Assembly (NCBI GenBank): GCA_046703545.1
Contig: JBJKSX010000013.1
Location: 1 to 64,000, forward strand
DNA length: 64,000 nucleotides
Direction of reading: 5' to 3'
DNA from: JAJZOM01 sp046703545
GTDB lineage: Archaea; Thermoplasmatota; Thermoplasmata; Thermoplasmatales; Thermoplasmataceae
The translations under genes and the position numbers were made by a program. Of this stretch, positions 34,739 through 42,967 are shown in pieces. Under the pieces are notes generated by a model that saw nothing but the letters and a program-made list of their open reading frames with translations, searched no databases and was not told the DNA's origin. The number at the start of each line of letters is the position of its first letter. Positions within the stretch are counted from its first letter, which is position 1.

Positions 34739-35779
34739 TCAGGGCACCCTGTAAACGAAGACATACTCGTGCTTGAAAACATAGAAGCCGGATTTCAGGG
34801 CCCTGTAACGCCAGAGTGATTCGCTGCTCCTTTTGGCCCTGGTGTTCTGTATATCCTTCACGATTATCCCACGGAGTTTCAGCCCTGTGGATGAGAGCGC
34901 ATCCATGCTCCTGAATCCGAGGGGAACGATCTCACCGTCCCGGTACATGTCACCGATGACAAGGCCTATGTAACCCCCTGGCTTCATTGACTCGAGGATC
35001 TTCCGGGTGAGGCTTTTCAGCCTCCCCGTGAAATCATTCACGTCCTCCGAATTGGACAGGTCGCCTGCGTCTTCCGAGAACCTGATTATGTCCCAGTACG
35101 GAGGATGCAGGATTGCCAGCTTGAAGCCCTGGATTCCCCTCTCCTTCAGAAAAGCCTGATAATCATACTCCATTGAATTTCCATTGACCATATTGGTTGA
35201 AATTGCTTTTTCAGCCGCAGTGCCATTCAGGATGCTGCCCGTCTTTTCATAAACCTCTGGGTTCAGTTCAATGCCCAGAGAATTCCGGCCGAGCTTTCTG
35301 GCTTCCAGCAAAGTGGTTCCTGACCCGCAGAATGGGTCAAGGACCCAATCCCCCGGGGAAGTGTACCTTGAAATAAGCTGGAATGGGATCTGCGGAACAA
35401 AATTGCCCCAGTACCAGGCTTTGTGGTTCTCGTCCCTGGCCCTGCTGCCCAGCGTCCAAAGGCTGTCTGTGTATATGTGGTCATAACCCTTCCACAGGCT
35501 CATGTTGAGATCGGTGAAGTCCTGGGAGAGGTCCTGCTCAAGCGTCCGCTGTATGATTCCCACGTAATGCCTTGCACGCTCCATGGTCTGGGAAACCTGT
35601 ATCTGGTGGAGTTCCTTCTCTATTGCCGACCGCACAACAGGGTCAATCTCTTCATCCACCGGCAACTCGAAATTCTGGAATTTCTGTTTGAGTGAGGGCA
35701 GAGAGCGTATTGTGCCCGACGTGCGGCATATTTCCGCCAGCTGATTGATCGAGTTCTCGCTCTCCATTGATTCTGTCAC
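34739..35779 (-). CDS. Orphan DNA methyltransferase (N4/N6, SAM-dependent)
   Basis: A 346-residue methyltransferase. The SAM-binding motif DPFCGSGTTLLEA (148-160) follows a motif-X-like helix (about 128-145). The catalytic motif reads HPPYWD (225-230), not the usual (D/N/S)PPY. Order is motif I then IV, not the IV-then-I order of the common beta class. A specificity domain as in restriction enzymes is not obvious; residues 1-120 form a helical N-terminal part. No endonuclease gene lies next to it, so it is an orphan, or an RNA methyltransferase of similar fold. It starts with GTG at 35779; ATG at 35767 is possible. The stop directly abuts etfBA. Confidence 0.75.
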   Translation of the reverse strand: MTESMESENSINQLAEICRTSGTIRSLPSLKQKFQNFELPVDEEIDPVVRSAIEKELHQIQVSQTMERARHYVGIIQRTLEQDLSQDFTDLNMSLWKGYDHIYTDSLWTLGSRARDENHKAWYWGNFVPQIPFQLISRYTSPGDWVLDPFCGSGTTLLEARKLGRNSLGIELNPEVYEKTGSILNGTAAEKAISTNMVNGNSMEYDYQAFLKERGIQGFKLAILHPPYWDIIRFSEDAGDLSNSEDVNDFTGRLKSLTRKILESMKPGGYIGLVIGDMYRDGEIVPLGFRSMDALSSTGLKLRGIIVKDIQNTRAKRSSESLWRYRALKSGFYVFKHEYVFVYRVP

Positions 35780-35842
35780 TTTACTGCCCAGTCCTGTAAT
35801 GCATTCTGTTTCCCTTAATTTTTTCCTGCGGGGCCTTCTGAA

Positions 35843-36436
35843 TCAATCCCCGAGTATGGCCCTGCAGGGTGCCCCGTCCAGGTCGACCCTGAGTGGAAGG
35901 CAGGTGAGCCCGTACCCCCCAGGCTCCACATTGGACAGGTTCAGCCCCTCAATGATTGGAATGCCGTTTTCCAGAAGCTTTCTGTGGACCTTCATTCCCT
36001 TTGTGCCGAACTCCTCTATTGAGAGGTAGTCTATGCCCACTGCCTCTATCCCCATGTCCACAATCTTTTCAGCTGCTTCCATGGAAAGGTAGGTGAAGCC
36101 CTTGTCAAAGCTTCCATAACGGGAGGAATTCCTGGTCTTGAAGAGAAGCCGTTTCTCCACTGTGTCGGGTATGTCTCCAGGCCTGATCACGTCACCTGCC
36201 ACACCGACAACAGTGCAGGGGCCGATCAGCCTTTCGAGTGGGATGGATGATGTTTTTCCACCTTCCCTCATTGCGTGGAATGGCGCATCAATGTGTGTGC
36301 CCGTGTGGGTTTCCATAAGAATTCTCGTGATATGGACCCCATCTTTCTCATGGGTGCGGTAATCGTACAGCTCAAGTGGAGCATCCCCGGGATAAGTGAT
36401 AAGATCCCTGTCCAGGGGGAGAGAGATATCTATCAT
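35843..36436 (-). CDS. Cyclase/kynurenine formamidase-like metal hydrolase
   Basis: A 197-residue member of the cyclase family (KynB-like). The metal signature HTGTHIDAPFH (44-54; H44, H48, D50, H54) is intact, with a second histidine/glutamate region near FDKGFTYLSMEAAE. Family members open cyclic or formyl groups, for example N-formylkynurenine or isatin. No tryptophan-degradation gene is visible here. It follows nob1 by 12 bases in the gltA-nob1-cyclase run, so it is probably co-transcribed. Confidence 0.85.
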   Translation of the reverse strand: MIDISLPLDRDLITYPGDAPLELYDYRTHEKDGVHITRILMETHTGTHIDAPFHAMREGGKTSSIPLERLIGPCTVVGVAGDVIRPGDIPDTVEKRLLFKTRNSSRYGSFDKGFTYLSMEAAEKIVDMGIEAVGIDYLSIEEFGTKGMKVHRKLLENGIPIIEGLNLSNVEPGGYGLTCLPLRVDLDGAPCRAILGD

Positions 36437-36448
36437 GGTTTTGCCAGT

Positions 36449-36976
36449 TCAACGTCTTTTATAACTCTTTACCGATCTTTTCACACTGTGTCCGCAGATG
36501 CTGCATTCCTTCACAAATTCCCTGTACTTCCTGCCGCATCCCGTGCACCTGAACTGCCAGGTTATTGCCCTTGCTATGGGCTTCAGGTCCGCACCCAGTA
36601 TTGAAATACCAAGTTTTGATGCAACGTTCTCTATTGCAAAATCATCGCTCACAACCGTGCCTTCAAGCTCCAGGGCCACCGCAACAACATCTATGTCAGT
36701 GGGGCTGAGTACTGAGATATCCCCGGTTTCCTCGGCCGCTGCCCTGACCCTTGCGATGGATGCAGAAGTTGGCTGCCTCACATTGAGGCTATCCTCATGC
36801 CATGACATTGACCGTGCGATCTTGCCCAATCTGATCTCCTCCATCACAGAGGAGGGGACAACAAGATTTTCCTGCCCCATATTGAGCATCCTGGAAAGAA
36901 TTGCGGATGTGTCCAGCACAAGAAACCTGTCTTTCAATTCATGAGTTAATAAAATGAGGGATTTATTCCCTTTCAT
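36449..36976 (-). CDS. nob1: rRNA endonuclease Nob1
   Basis: Nob1 cuts the 3' end of 16S rRNA during 30S maturation. The PIN domain opens with FLVLDTSAILS (D22), contains the acidic VPSSVMEEI and the PTDIDVVAVALE and VVSDDFAIENVA clusters, and is followed by the zinc ribbon CTGCGRKYREFVKECSICG. The ATG at 36976 overlaps the end of citrate synthase by 14 bases. Length 175 is typical for archaea. Confidence 0.93.
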   Translation of the reverse strand: MKGNKSLILLTHELKDRFLVLDTSAILSRMLNMGQENLVVPSSVMEEIRLGKIARSMSWHEDSLNVRQPTSASIARVRAAAEETGDISVLSPTDIDVVAVALELEGTVVSDDFAIENVASKLGISILGADLKPIARAITWQFRCTGCGRKYREFVKECSICGHSVKRSVKSYKRR

Positions 36977-38120
36977 TTATGGGGACATATTTCTTGAGGT
37001 CCCTGCTACCCACGTAAACTGCCTTGGGCCTGAATAGCCTGTTGTTCTTCACGTATTCGAGTGACCTTGCCACCCAGCCTGACGCCCTGCTGACCGCAAA
37101 TATGGGCGTGAATATCTGGGGATTGAACCCGATGGAGTAATACAGGAGGCCTGAGTAGAAGTCCACATTTGGGAATATCCCCTTTGATCCCAGCTTTGAG
37201 ATCATTACCTCCTCGATCTTGTTCGCTGCCTTGAAAAGTTCCTGCTTGCCGTGGGCGGTTGTGACCTGTTCAGCGAACTGCTTCAGTATCTTTGCCCTTG
37301 GATCGTAGACCTTGTAGACCCTGTGGCCGAACCCCATGATCTTTTCCTTGTGCTCCACCATGTTTCCTATGACCTTCTCGGCATTTTCAGGCGTGCCCAC
37401 CCTCTGGATGAGTGCAAGGGCCCTCTCGTTTGCACCGCCATGAAGCGGCCCCTTGAGGGCGCATATTCCTGAAGTGACCGAGGAATACATGTCTGAAAGG
37501 GTTGAGATCGTGAGCATGGATGCAAATGTTGATGCGTTCATCCCGTGGTCTGCGTGCAGTATCAGTGCAGCATCCATCATCTTTGCCTCAACTGTGCTGG
37601 GTTTCCTTCCAAGTGACATGTTGAAGAAGTCCGATGCATAGGAAAGATCGTCGTCAGGCTCCACAATTTCCTCTCCCTCGTGAACCCTGTTGATTGCAGC
37701 CACTATTGTGGGTATCTTGGCAATTATCTCGACGCCAAGCATTTCCTGGGAGGCTATGTCAGGCTCTACGCTCCTGTCGTCATTCCCGCCTATAAACGAG
37801 ATCATTGACCTGAGTGCGGACATTGGGTGAGCCTTCACGGCGATCTGCCTGATCATGTCGTACTCATCCTTTGAAAGGTGCTTCAGCTTTTTAAGCCTGG
37901 CAACAAAATCACTGTACTGGCTTTTGGTGGGAAGTTCCCCATAAAGAAGAAGATAGGAAACCTCTTCAAAATTTGATTGCTCAACAAGCGTGGAAATGTC
38001 ATAACCCCTGTAAACAAGCCTGCCCTCAGTACCATCCACATATCCTATGGTGGTCTCGGCCGCAATTACGCCCTCCAGTCCTCTTGAAAATTGAATACCT
38101 GTATCATTATTTTCAGCCAT
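36963..38120 (-). CDS. gltA: Citrate synthase
   Basis: Condenses acetyl-CoA with oxaloacetate. From the ATG at 38120 it is 385 residues, with the catalytic set visible: His in LHGGANERA, His in GFGHRVYKVYDPRAK, and Asp in FPNVDFYSG. The reading frame continues to 38144, but AGGTG lies six bases before the 38120 ATG and a TATA-like run (38155-38167) is at the right distance, so I use 38120. It overlaps nob1 by 14 bases. It links to the acetate carrier and Acs at 25.5-28.2 kb as the entry to the TCA cycle. Confidence 0.95.
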   Translation of the reverse strand: MAENNDTGIQFSRGLEGVIAAETTIGYVDGTEGRLVYRGYDISTLVEQSNFEEVSYLLLYGELPTKSQYSDFVARLKKLKHLSKDEYDMIRQIAVKAHPMSALRSMISFIGGNDDRSVEPDIASQEMLGVEIIAKIPTIVAAINRVHEGEEIVEPDDDLSYASDFFNMSLGRKPSTVEAKMMDAALILHADHGMNASTFASMLTISTLSDMYSSVTSGICALKGPLHGGANERALALIQRVGTPENAEKVIGNMVEHKEKIMGFGHRVYKVYDPRAKILKQFAEQVTTAHGKQELFKAANKIEEVMISKLGSKGIFPNVDFYSGLLYYSIGFNPQIFTPIFAVSRASGWVARSLEYVKNNRLFRPKAVYVGSRDLKKYVPINERE

Positions 38121-38154
38121 AATCGACACCTGCCTTATCGGCATGAATTGAGAG

Positions 38155-38167
38155 CTAATTAATCTTT
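38155..38167 (-). promoter_or_regulatory. Promoter of gltA
   Basis: Read on the minus strand, AAAGATTAATTAGC is the probable TATA element. With AGGTG six bases before the ATG it gives a short leader. Confidence 0.4.
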
Positions 38168-38200
38168 AGACGGATTTTCTGTTTCAATATATCCTGATAT

Positions 38201-38245
38201 CAACTATAGATTAAAGTGGAAGCTTTAGCAAGTAAAATATAGTTG
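38201..38245. repeat. 13-base imperfect inverted repeat upstream of gltA
   Basis: CAACTATA (38201-38208) pairs with TATAGTTG (38238-38245). The match extends outward to 12 of 13 bases (GATATCAACTATA against TATAGTTGAAATC). It lies between the sedolisin 3' end and the gltA promoter, so it could be an operator for gltA or a 3' structure of the sedolisin message. Confidence 0.4.
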
Positions 38246-38248
38246 AAA

Positions 38249-38264
38249 TCCGCTCCAGTGCGGA
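38249..38264. other. Short GC stem-loop between gltA and the sedolisin gene
   Basis: TCCGC and GCGGA enclose a six-base loop. It follows the inverted repeat at 38201-38245 and lies just after the sedolisin stop codon. A role in message stability or termination is possible. Confidence 0.3.
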
Positions 38265-38302
38265 CTCCAAATCGACTTATCATGGGTTCGCCCTTTGCCG
38301 TT

Positions 38303-41227
38303 TTATTTCTTCCTGAGCATAAGGAGCCCTATGACAAGCACCGCAACACCCAGAAGGAACAGTGCCCCATAGAGAATGTAATACTGAGAGATTGTCCGGG
38401 GTATTGAGAAACTGAGGTTCACCGTAACATTGCTCCCTGTCACATTTACGGTGGAGCTTAAGTGCTGGCCTGTGGACCCAACCTGGTAATACGCCTTGTA
38501 GCCGTATGAACCGTTCTGCAGTTCAACTGTTATTGAAGAGTTGCTTGTGGTCACATTGTAGTCGGCAATTGCCACTGTCCATGATGCCCCTGAAGGAACT
38601 CCGCTCTCAACGAATTTCACGAAATACCCGTAGCTGAAATTCAGGTACACTGTCCTGTTGGCCCCTGCAGTGTCAAATGTCATGAAGGTCCTGTTGGCAA
38701 CAAACTTGCCGGACGGATGGATTGTGAATGAGTACGTACCGCCCAGCAGGGCGAAGGTTATATCGCTCCCCTGGGAGGTTTTGGTGGTATTGTCCGCGGT
38801 CACCGACCAGGATTGCTGTGACGGCAGGCCCTGCTGTATGAATGTGACATTGAAGGTGCCCCTTGTGAACTGCACACCTATGGATTGTGAGGTGCCATTC
38901 ACCGTAAAATTCCCCGAACTCCCGTAGTAGTTTGGATCAGCCGGAATCACTGAATAATTGTAGGAGCCGTTGGGGAAATACAGCAGCATGCTGCTGTTGA
39001 TGCTTGATTCCGTGTAATTCCATGCCTTGATGCTCCATCCCTTCCCTGCCGGGTACACATTCGGGTTCAGGTTGAAGTTGACCTCATACCCCCTCTTGAA
39101 CTGCAGGGATATGCTGACGTTCTTGCCGTTTACCGTGAAAGTGCCGGCCACAGGATCTGACACGTTGTAGCCAACCCAGGGGACCTTGAAGCTGTATGAC
39201 CCGTTTATCAGGCTGAAATTGACATAGGCCCCAACTGATGCGTGCGAGATTCCCGCTACCTGCACTGACCAGCCGTTGCTGGGGCTCATGCCCGTCTCCA
39301 CAAACGACACGTTGTACTTCTTTCCTGAGAGGTCTGTCAACATGCTGTAGGCATTGATGGAGCCCATGCCGGTGACAAGATCGTATCCAGGAAGTGCCTG
39401 CTCATCGAAGTTATGCCCAACCGTCACGTCATGGAACGGCAGCAGGGACGGTGTGTACCCGCCGGTCATGGACGGGTCATACTGTTCTGTTCCAAGCATG
39501 TATATTGACGGGTTCAGGAAACCCAGCCAACCCTGGCCCTCCATTGTCCTGTACTGGTCCATCTCGGCAATGATTCCTGCCAGGACGGGTGCTGCAACAC
39601 TTGTGCCGCCAACTATGTAATAGCTGGATGTTGTGGAATTTGAAAAGTAGATCAGCGTATTGTTTGCCACTGCTGATACGTCAGGCACGCCTCTTCCTCT
39701 GTTGTCAATCACCTGGTTTGCCTGGGAATTGATCTGCCATGTTGGTTCGGTGTAATTTGCGCTGATTCCTCCAACGGAGCCCAGAGTCCCGCTGTTTGAA
39801 TCCGTGGCTGGCTGGTACCAGACCTGATGCGCAAGCAACGCCAGGTTGGAGGTCGAAATTGATATGTTTGTGCCGCCCACTGCGGTGACGCCGTAATTGT
39901 CGTATGAGACGGTGGATGGGAACTGGACTGTTTCATACTGGCTTACGCTCTTGGGGCTGTTCAGGTCATTGCCGCTGTCTCCGGAGCTTGCCAGTACAGT
40001 TATCCCCCTGGCCTGGCATGCCTGCAGGTACTGGTTCCATGTCTGGCTCACGAAGTCATTTGACCCCCATGAATTTGATATCACTGAAACGTTGAGGAGC
40101 TTTGAATACTGCGAAGGCGGGCTGAGGATGGTCTCAAAGGCTGTGGTGAGGTCGGTGAGGGTGCTGTTCTTCCCATAGACGTTGTAGATTGAAGCGCCCG
40201 GAGCCGTGCTTCCGAGCATCTCCATGTCAAGTGTGTTCTCGACCGCAGCCCCTGATGTGTCCAGCTGCGATGAGACTCCGGGCGCCAGGGCACCGGCCAC
40301 CGGAATGCCGTAAATTGTCGGCTTGGGCTGTGAGAGGAGGGTCTTGTTGAAGTAGTACGAAATGTCAGATGGGTTGTACGGGGCAGTATATACAGTGTTT
40401 CCGTTGGAGGTGTATGATCCTCCCCAGAGAATGGATGCGATCACCGCGGCGCTGGGGGTGACATTTTGCAGAAGGGGAATCTCATTGTATGTCCCCTGGA
40501 AATAAGACCCGAACAGGAACTGCACTCCATTGGATGGCTGCGGAAAATCAGGATATGTGAAGTTTGAGACTTTGACAAGGTTGGTTCCTGGCCTGCTGGA
40601 AGGGGCATAGGCACCCTGATTGGCTAGATTGAGGTTTATGGCAGGTTTTATGCTGCTCAGTCCAATGATATTGCTCACGGAACCCGCCAGCCATTGTGGA
40701 AGCTGTGGCTGTGAAGAGGGGCTGAAGGACTCGCCTGCGCCCGTGGCTGCTATTGTGGAGTTGAATGCTTTTGAGAAATTCTCTGAAGAGCCCTCAAGTG
40801 AAAGCAGAAGCCTGTTCTGGAATGTTTCCTTGACGGCCAGGCCATACTGCCGGAAGTAGTTCATGGCAGAACTGTAAACATAGGAATTCGGGGAGAACTC
40901 ACTGTTGAACTGAGATGCGGTGAGAAAATGGCCATACTGTGGGCTCACTGGGTTTGAAAGGTTATTCAGGAGGCTGTTCAGTGCATCCTGGTTGGAGAAA
41001 TTGAACATCACGAGGACGTTCATGTTTCCGGTATAGATCACGGTGGAGTTTGAAATGCCCCCTGTGAAGGAAACATCACTCATTGCACCGGCAACTGTGG
41101 CATCATGAGTTGGCTGTGCACTGGAGGGCTGCTGCAAGGCCCCATGCATGCTGGAAAAAATGAACAGGGATATTAGCACGAAGGCAACTACTGATATCGC
41201 CCCGCCATGGGAGCCTCCTTTGTTCAT
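38303..41227 (-). CDS. Membrane-anchored sedolisin (S53) serine-carboxyl protease with surface repeats
   Basis: A 974-residue exported acid protease. From the ATG at 41227 (GGTGA six bases upstream) there is a signal helix (about 9-28), a pro-kumamolisin activation domain (about 50-200), then the S53 catalytic domain with E330 and D334 (AVENTLDMEM), the oxyanion D417 (SSGDSGND) and the nucleophile S543 (GGTSVAAPV). After the protease, about residues 650-945 hold four GLP-W type beta repeats (VSFVETGMSPSNGW, VNFNLNPNVYPAGKGW, VTFIQQGLPSQQSW, VKFVESGVPSGASW), then a C-terminal membrane helix and the tail LRKK. Sedolisins work at acid pH, so it probably digests proteins outside the cell. The frame reaches 41287, but that would overlap the neighbouring ligase. 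Confidence 0.9.
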   Translation of the reverse strand: MNKGGSHGGAISVVAFVLISLFIFSSMHGALQQPSSAQPTHDATVAGAMSDVSFTGGISNSTVIYTGNMNVLVMFNFSNQDALNSLLNNLSNPVSPQYGHFLTASQFNSEFSPNSYVYSSAMNYFRQYGLAVKETFQNRLLLSLEGSSENFSKAFNSTIAATGAGESFSPSSQPQLPQWLAGSVSNIIGLSSIKPAINLNLANQGAYAPSSRPGTNLVKVSNFTYPDFPQPSNGVQFLFGSYFQGTYNEIPLLQNVTPSAAVIASILWGGSYTSNGNTVYTAPYNPSDISYYFNKTLLSQPKPTIYGIPVAGALAPGVSSQLDTSGAAVENTLDMEMLGSTAPGASIYNVYGKNSTLTDLTTAFETILSPPSQYSKLLNVSVISNSWGSNDFVSQTWNQYLQACQARGITVLASSGDSGNDLNSPKSVSQYETVQFPSTVSYDNYGVTAVGGTNISISTSNLALLAHQVWYQPATDSNSGTLGSVGGISANYTEPTWQINSQANQVIDNRGRGVPDVSAVANNTLIYFSNSTTSSYYIVGGTSVAAPVLAGIIAEMDQYRTMEGQGWLGFLNPSIYMLGTEQYDPSMTGGYTPSLLPFHDVTVGHNFDEQALPGYDLVTGMGSINAYSMLTDLSGKKYNVSFVETGMSPSNGWSVQVAGISHASVGAYVNFSLINGSYSFKVPWVGYNVSDPVAGTFTVNGKNVSISLQFKRGYEVNFNLNPNVYPAGKGWSIKAWNYTESSINSSMLLYFPNGSYNYSVIPADPNYYGSSGNFTVNGTSQSIGVQFTRGTFNVTFIQQGLPSQQSWSVTADNTTKTSQGSDITFALLGGTYSFTIHPSGKFVANRTFMTFDTAGANRTVYLNFSYGYFVKFVESGVPSGASWTVAIADYNVTTSNSSITVELQNGSYGYKAYYQVGSTGQHLSSTVNVTGSNVTVNLSFSIPRTISQYYILYGALFLLGVAVLVIGLLMLRKK

Positions 41228-41261
41228 GCATTTCACCAGTGCTGAGCATTCAAAAATCTTT

Positions 41262-42905
41262 TCATTGTGGTTTTGACCGTTCCTCAATGATCTGGCGCTT
41301 GAGTACCCTGCCCTCCATTGTCTTGGGCAGCTCTTTCCTGAACTCGATCTGCTTCGGGACCTTGTATGGGGAAAGTTTGGTCCGGCAGGCTTTCAATATC
41401 TTGCCTGTAAGGCCGGAATCCTCTTCCTGGGCAGATACAACAGCAAGTATCTCCTCCTCGCCCCTGTTGTTCGGGATTCCCACAACCGCAACCTCCAAGA
41501 CCCCACTGACCTCAGATATCACTTTCTCTATTTCCCTGGCGCTGATGAGTATCCCCCTAGATATGATTGCCTCACGCCGCCTTTCTTCCATGATGAATAT
41601 GACTGAGTCCCTGACCTGGGCGAGATCGCCGGAGTCCAGGTATCCGTCCACATAGTACTGGTCTGGGTCGTCGATTGGCGGGTTGAACCTTGTTGAGAGG
41701 CCAGGCCCCCGGATGAAAAGCTCCCCGGTTTTTCCCTCGGGAACAGGTTCATGGGTCTTCTCCTCAAGTATCAGTGCCTCCACCCCTTCTATGGTGCTTC
41801 CAGGGCTCCCGGAGACCTCATGGCTCCTGTCCTGGGACTGGAAATGGGTCACGCCAAGCATCTCGGGGATTCCATAATACTCGATGATCCTTGTGCCGTA
41901 TTTCCTCTCCAGCTTCAGCCTGGACTCCTGGTTGAGGAGGTAGCTGTTGCAGAGCAGCCCTCTCAGGCCCTTTATTGCAAGATTTGGAAGACCCGAACCA
42001 AGTATCCTGCTCACATCATATGGAGAAACGAGTATGTAGTCACAGTCAAAGAGGCTGCACAAGAAAAAGAGCCTGTAGTACCTGCTCCTCTCCATAACTG
42101 TTGTGACAGTGCCTCCCATGAATATTGTGAGAATGACGGAAAGCTGAAGCGTTCCCGGAAGGAATGGGGGCATGGTGGTTGCTATGCGGAACCTTCCCTT
42201 CATCTTGGAAAGGTTCTTTGCAACAGCTTCCACTGAAGAGATTACGTTGCTGTGGGTGAAGTACATTGCCTGTGGCTGTCCGCTCCTTGCGGGGGAAATC
42301 AGCGCAACAGAGCTGTCCTCCTGGGGATCTATCTGCGCCCCCTCACCCTTTGGATCATAAATCAGGTCGGCAAACCGGAAAAGCCTGGATCCCCTGGGCT
42401 TAGCCCTTGAAGTCCCGCCAAGGTGCCTGGCAGTGTACAGGACAGCGGATTCAAACGGCAGGAAATCCTGCAGCCGCACCGTAACAAGGTTTTCCAACCC
42501 GTCTTCCTCCCTGGGGCGGAAGCCGGATGTGTCCAGCACAAAGAGCGCCTTCGGGTTCACAGTGGAAAGAATGTTTCTGCATTCATAATCAGTCAATTCA
42601 GGGTCAAGGGGCACGGCAACAGCCCCAATCTTCTGTGAGGCAAGAAAGGCAATGAGGAACTGGGGTGAAAGCGGAAGTGCTATGCCGACACTGTCCCCCT
42701 TTGACAGCGAAAGCCTTGCCCTCATTGACTCTGCAAGGGAATCGACCATTGTCAGCATGGAGTGATAGGAGAAATGCCTTCCATTGTAGATTATAAGTGG
42801 ATAGCTCCTGTTCGCATCAGCATTCTGCCGGAAGATATCATAGATATTGCGGTTGTCCTCTTTCTGGATTTCTTCCTTTTCGGCTTCTTCCCTAGCTGAT
42901 TCCAT
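41262..42905 (-). CDS. Degenerate AMP-binding acyl-CoA ligase paralogue
   Basis: A 547-residue protein with the overall ANL fold (N-domain, YGIPEM at A5, LDSGDLAQV at A7, C-terminal domain). However, key residues are changed. The P-loop, normally TSGTTGxPK, reads SPARSGQPQ (204-212); the A8 region lacks the usual GR and reads MEERRREAI; and the A10 lysine, normally in GK, is arginine (KTMEGRV, R533). A fully active adenylating enzyme would need these. The protein may bind a ligand, use a different reaction or be a scaffold. The reading frame is otherwise intact, so it is not a simple pseudogene. GGGAGA lies five bases before the ATG at 42905. Confidence 0.72.
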   Translation of the reverse strand: MESAREEAEKEEIQKEDNRNIYDIFRQNADANRSYPLIIYNGRHFSYHSMLTMVDSLAESMRARLSLSKGDSVGIALPLSPQFLIAFLASQKIGAVAVPLDPELTDYECRNILSTVNPKALFVLDTSGFRPREEDGLENLVTVRLQDFLPFESAVLYTARHLGGTSRAKPRGSRLFRFADLIYDPKGEGAQIDPQEDSSVALISPARSGQPQAMYFTHSNVISSVEAVAKNLSKMKGRFRIATTMPPFLPGTLQLSVILTIFMGGTVTTVMERSRYYRLFFLCSLFDCDYILVSPYDVSRILGSGLPNLAIKGLRGLLCNSYLLNQESRLKLERKYGTRIIEYYGIPEMLGVTHFQSQDRSHEVSGSPGSTIEGVEALILEEKTHEPVPEGKTGELFIRGPGLSTRFNPPIDDPDQYYVDGYLDSGDLAQVRDSVIFIMEERRREAIISRGILISAREIEKVISEVSGVLEVAVVGIPNNRGEEEILAVVSAQEEDSGLTGKILKACRTKLSPYKVPKQIEFRKELPKTMEGRVLKRQIIEERSKPQ

Positions 42906-42967
42906 CTGAATCTCCCTTTTTGCGCTTCACAACAAATCTTCATTCAACCTAAATCTTTTGCACGTGC

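Noticed and set aside
38249..38300. Possible tRNA-like fold near GGGTTCGCCC
   Set aside because: No seven-base T-loop, no anticodon stem and no acceptor pairing could be built around it.
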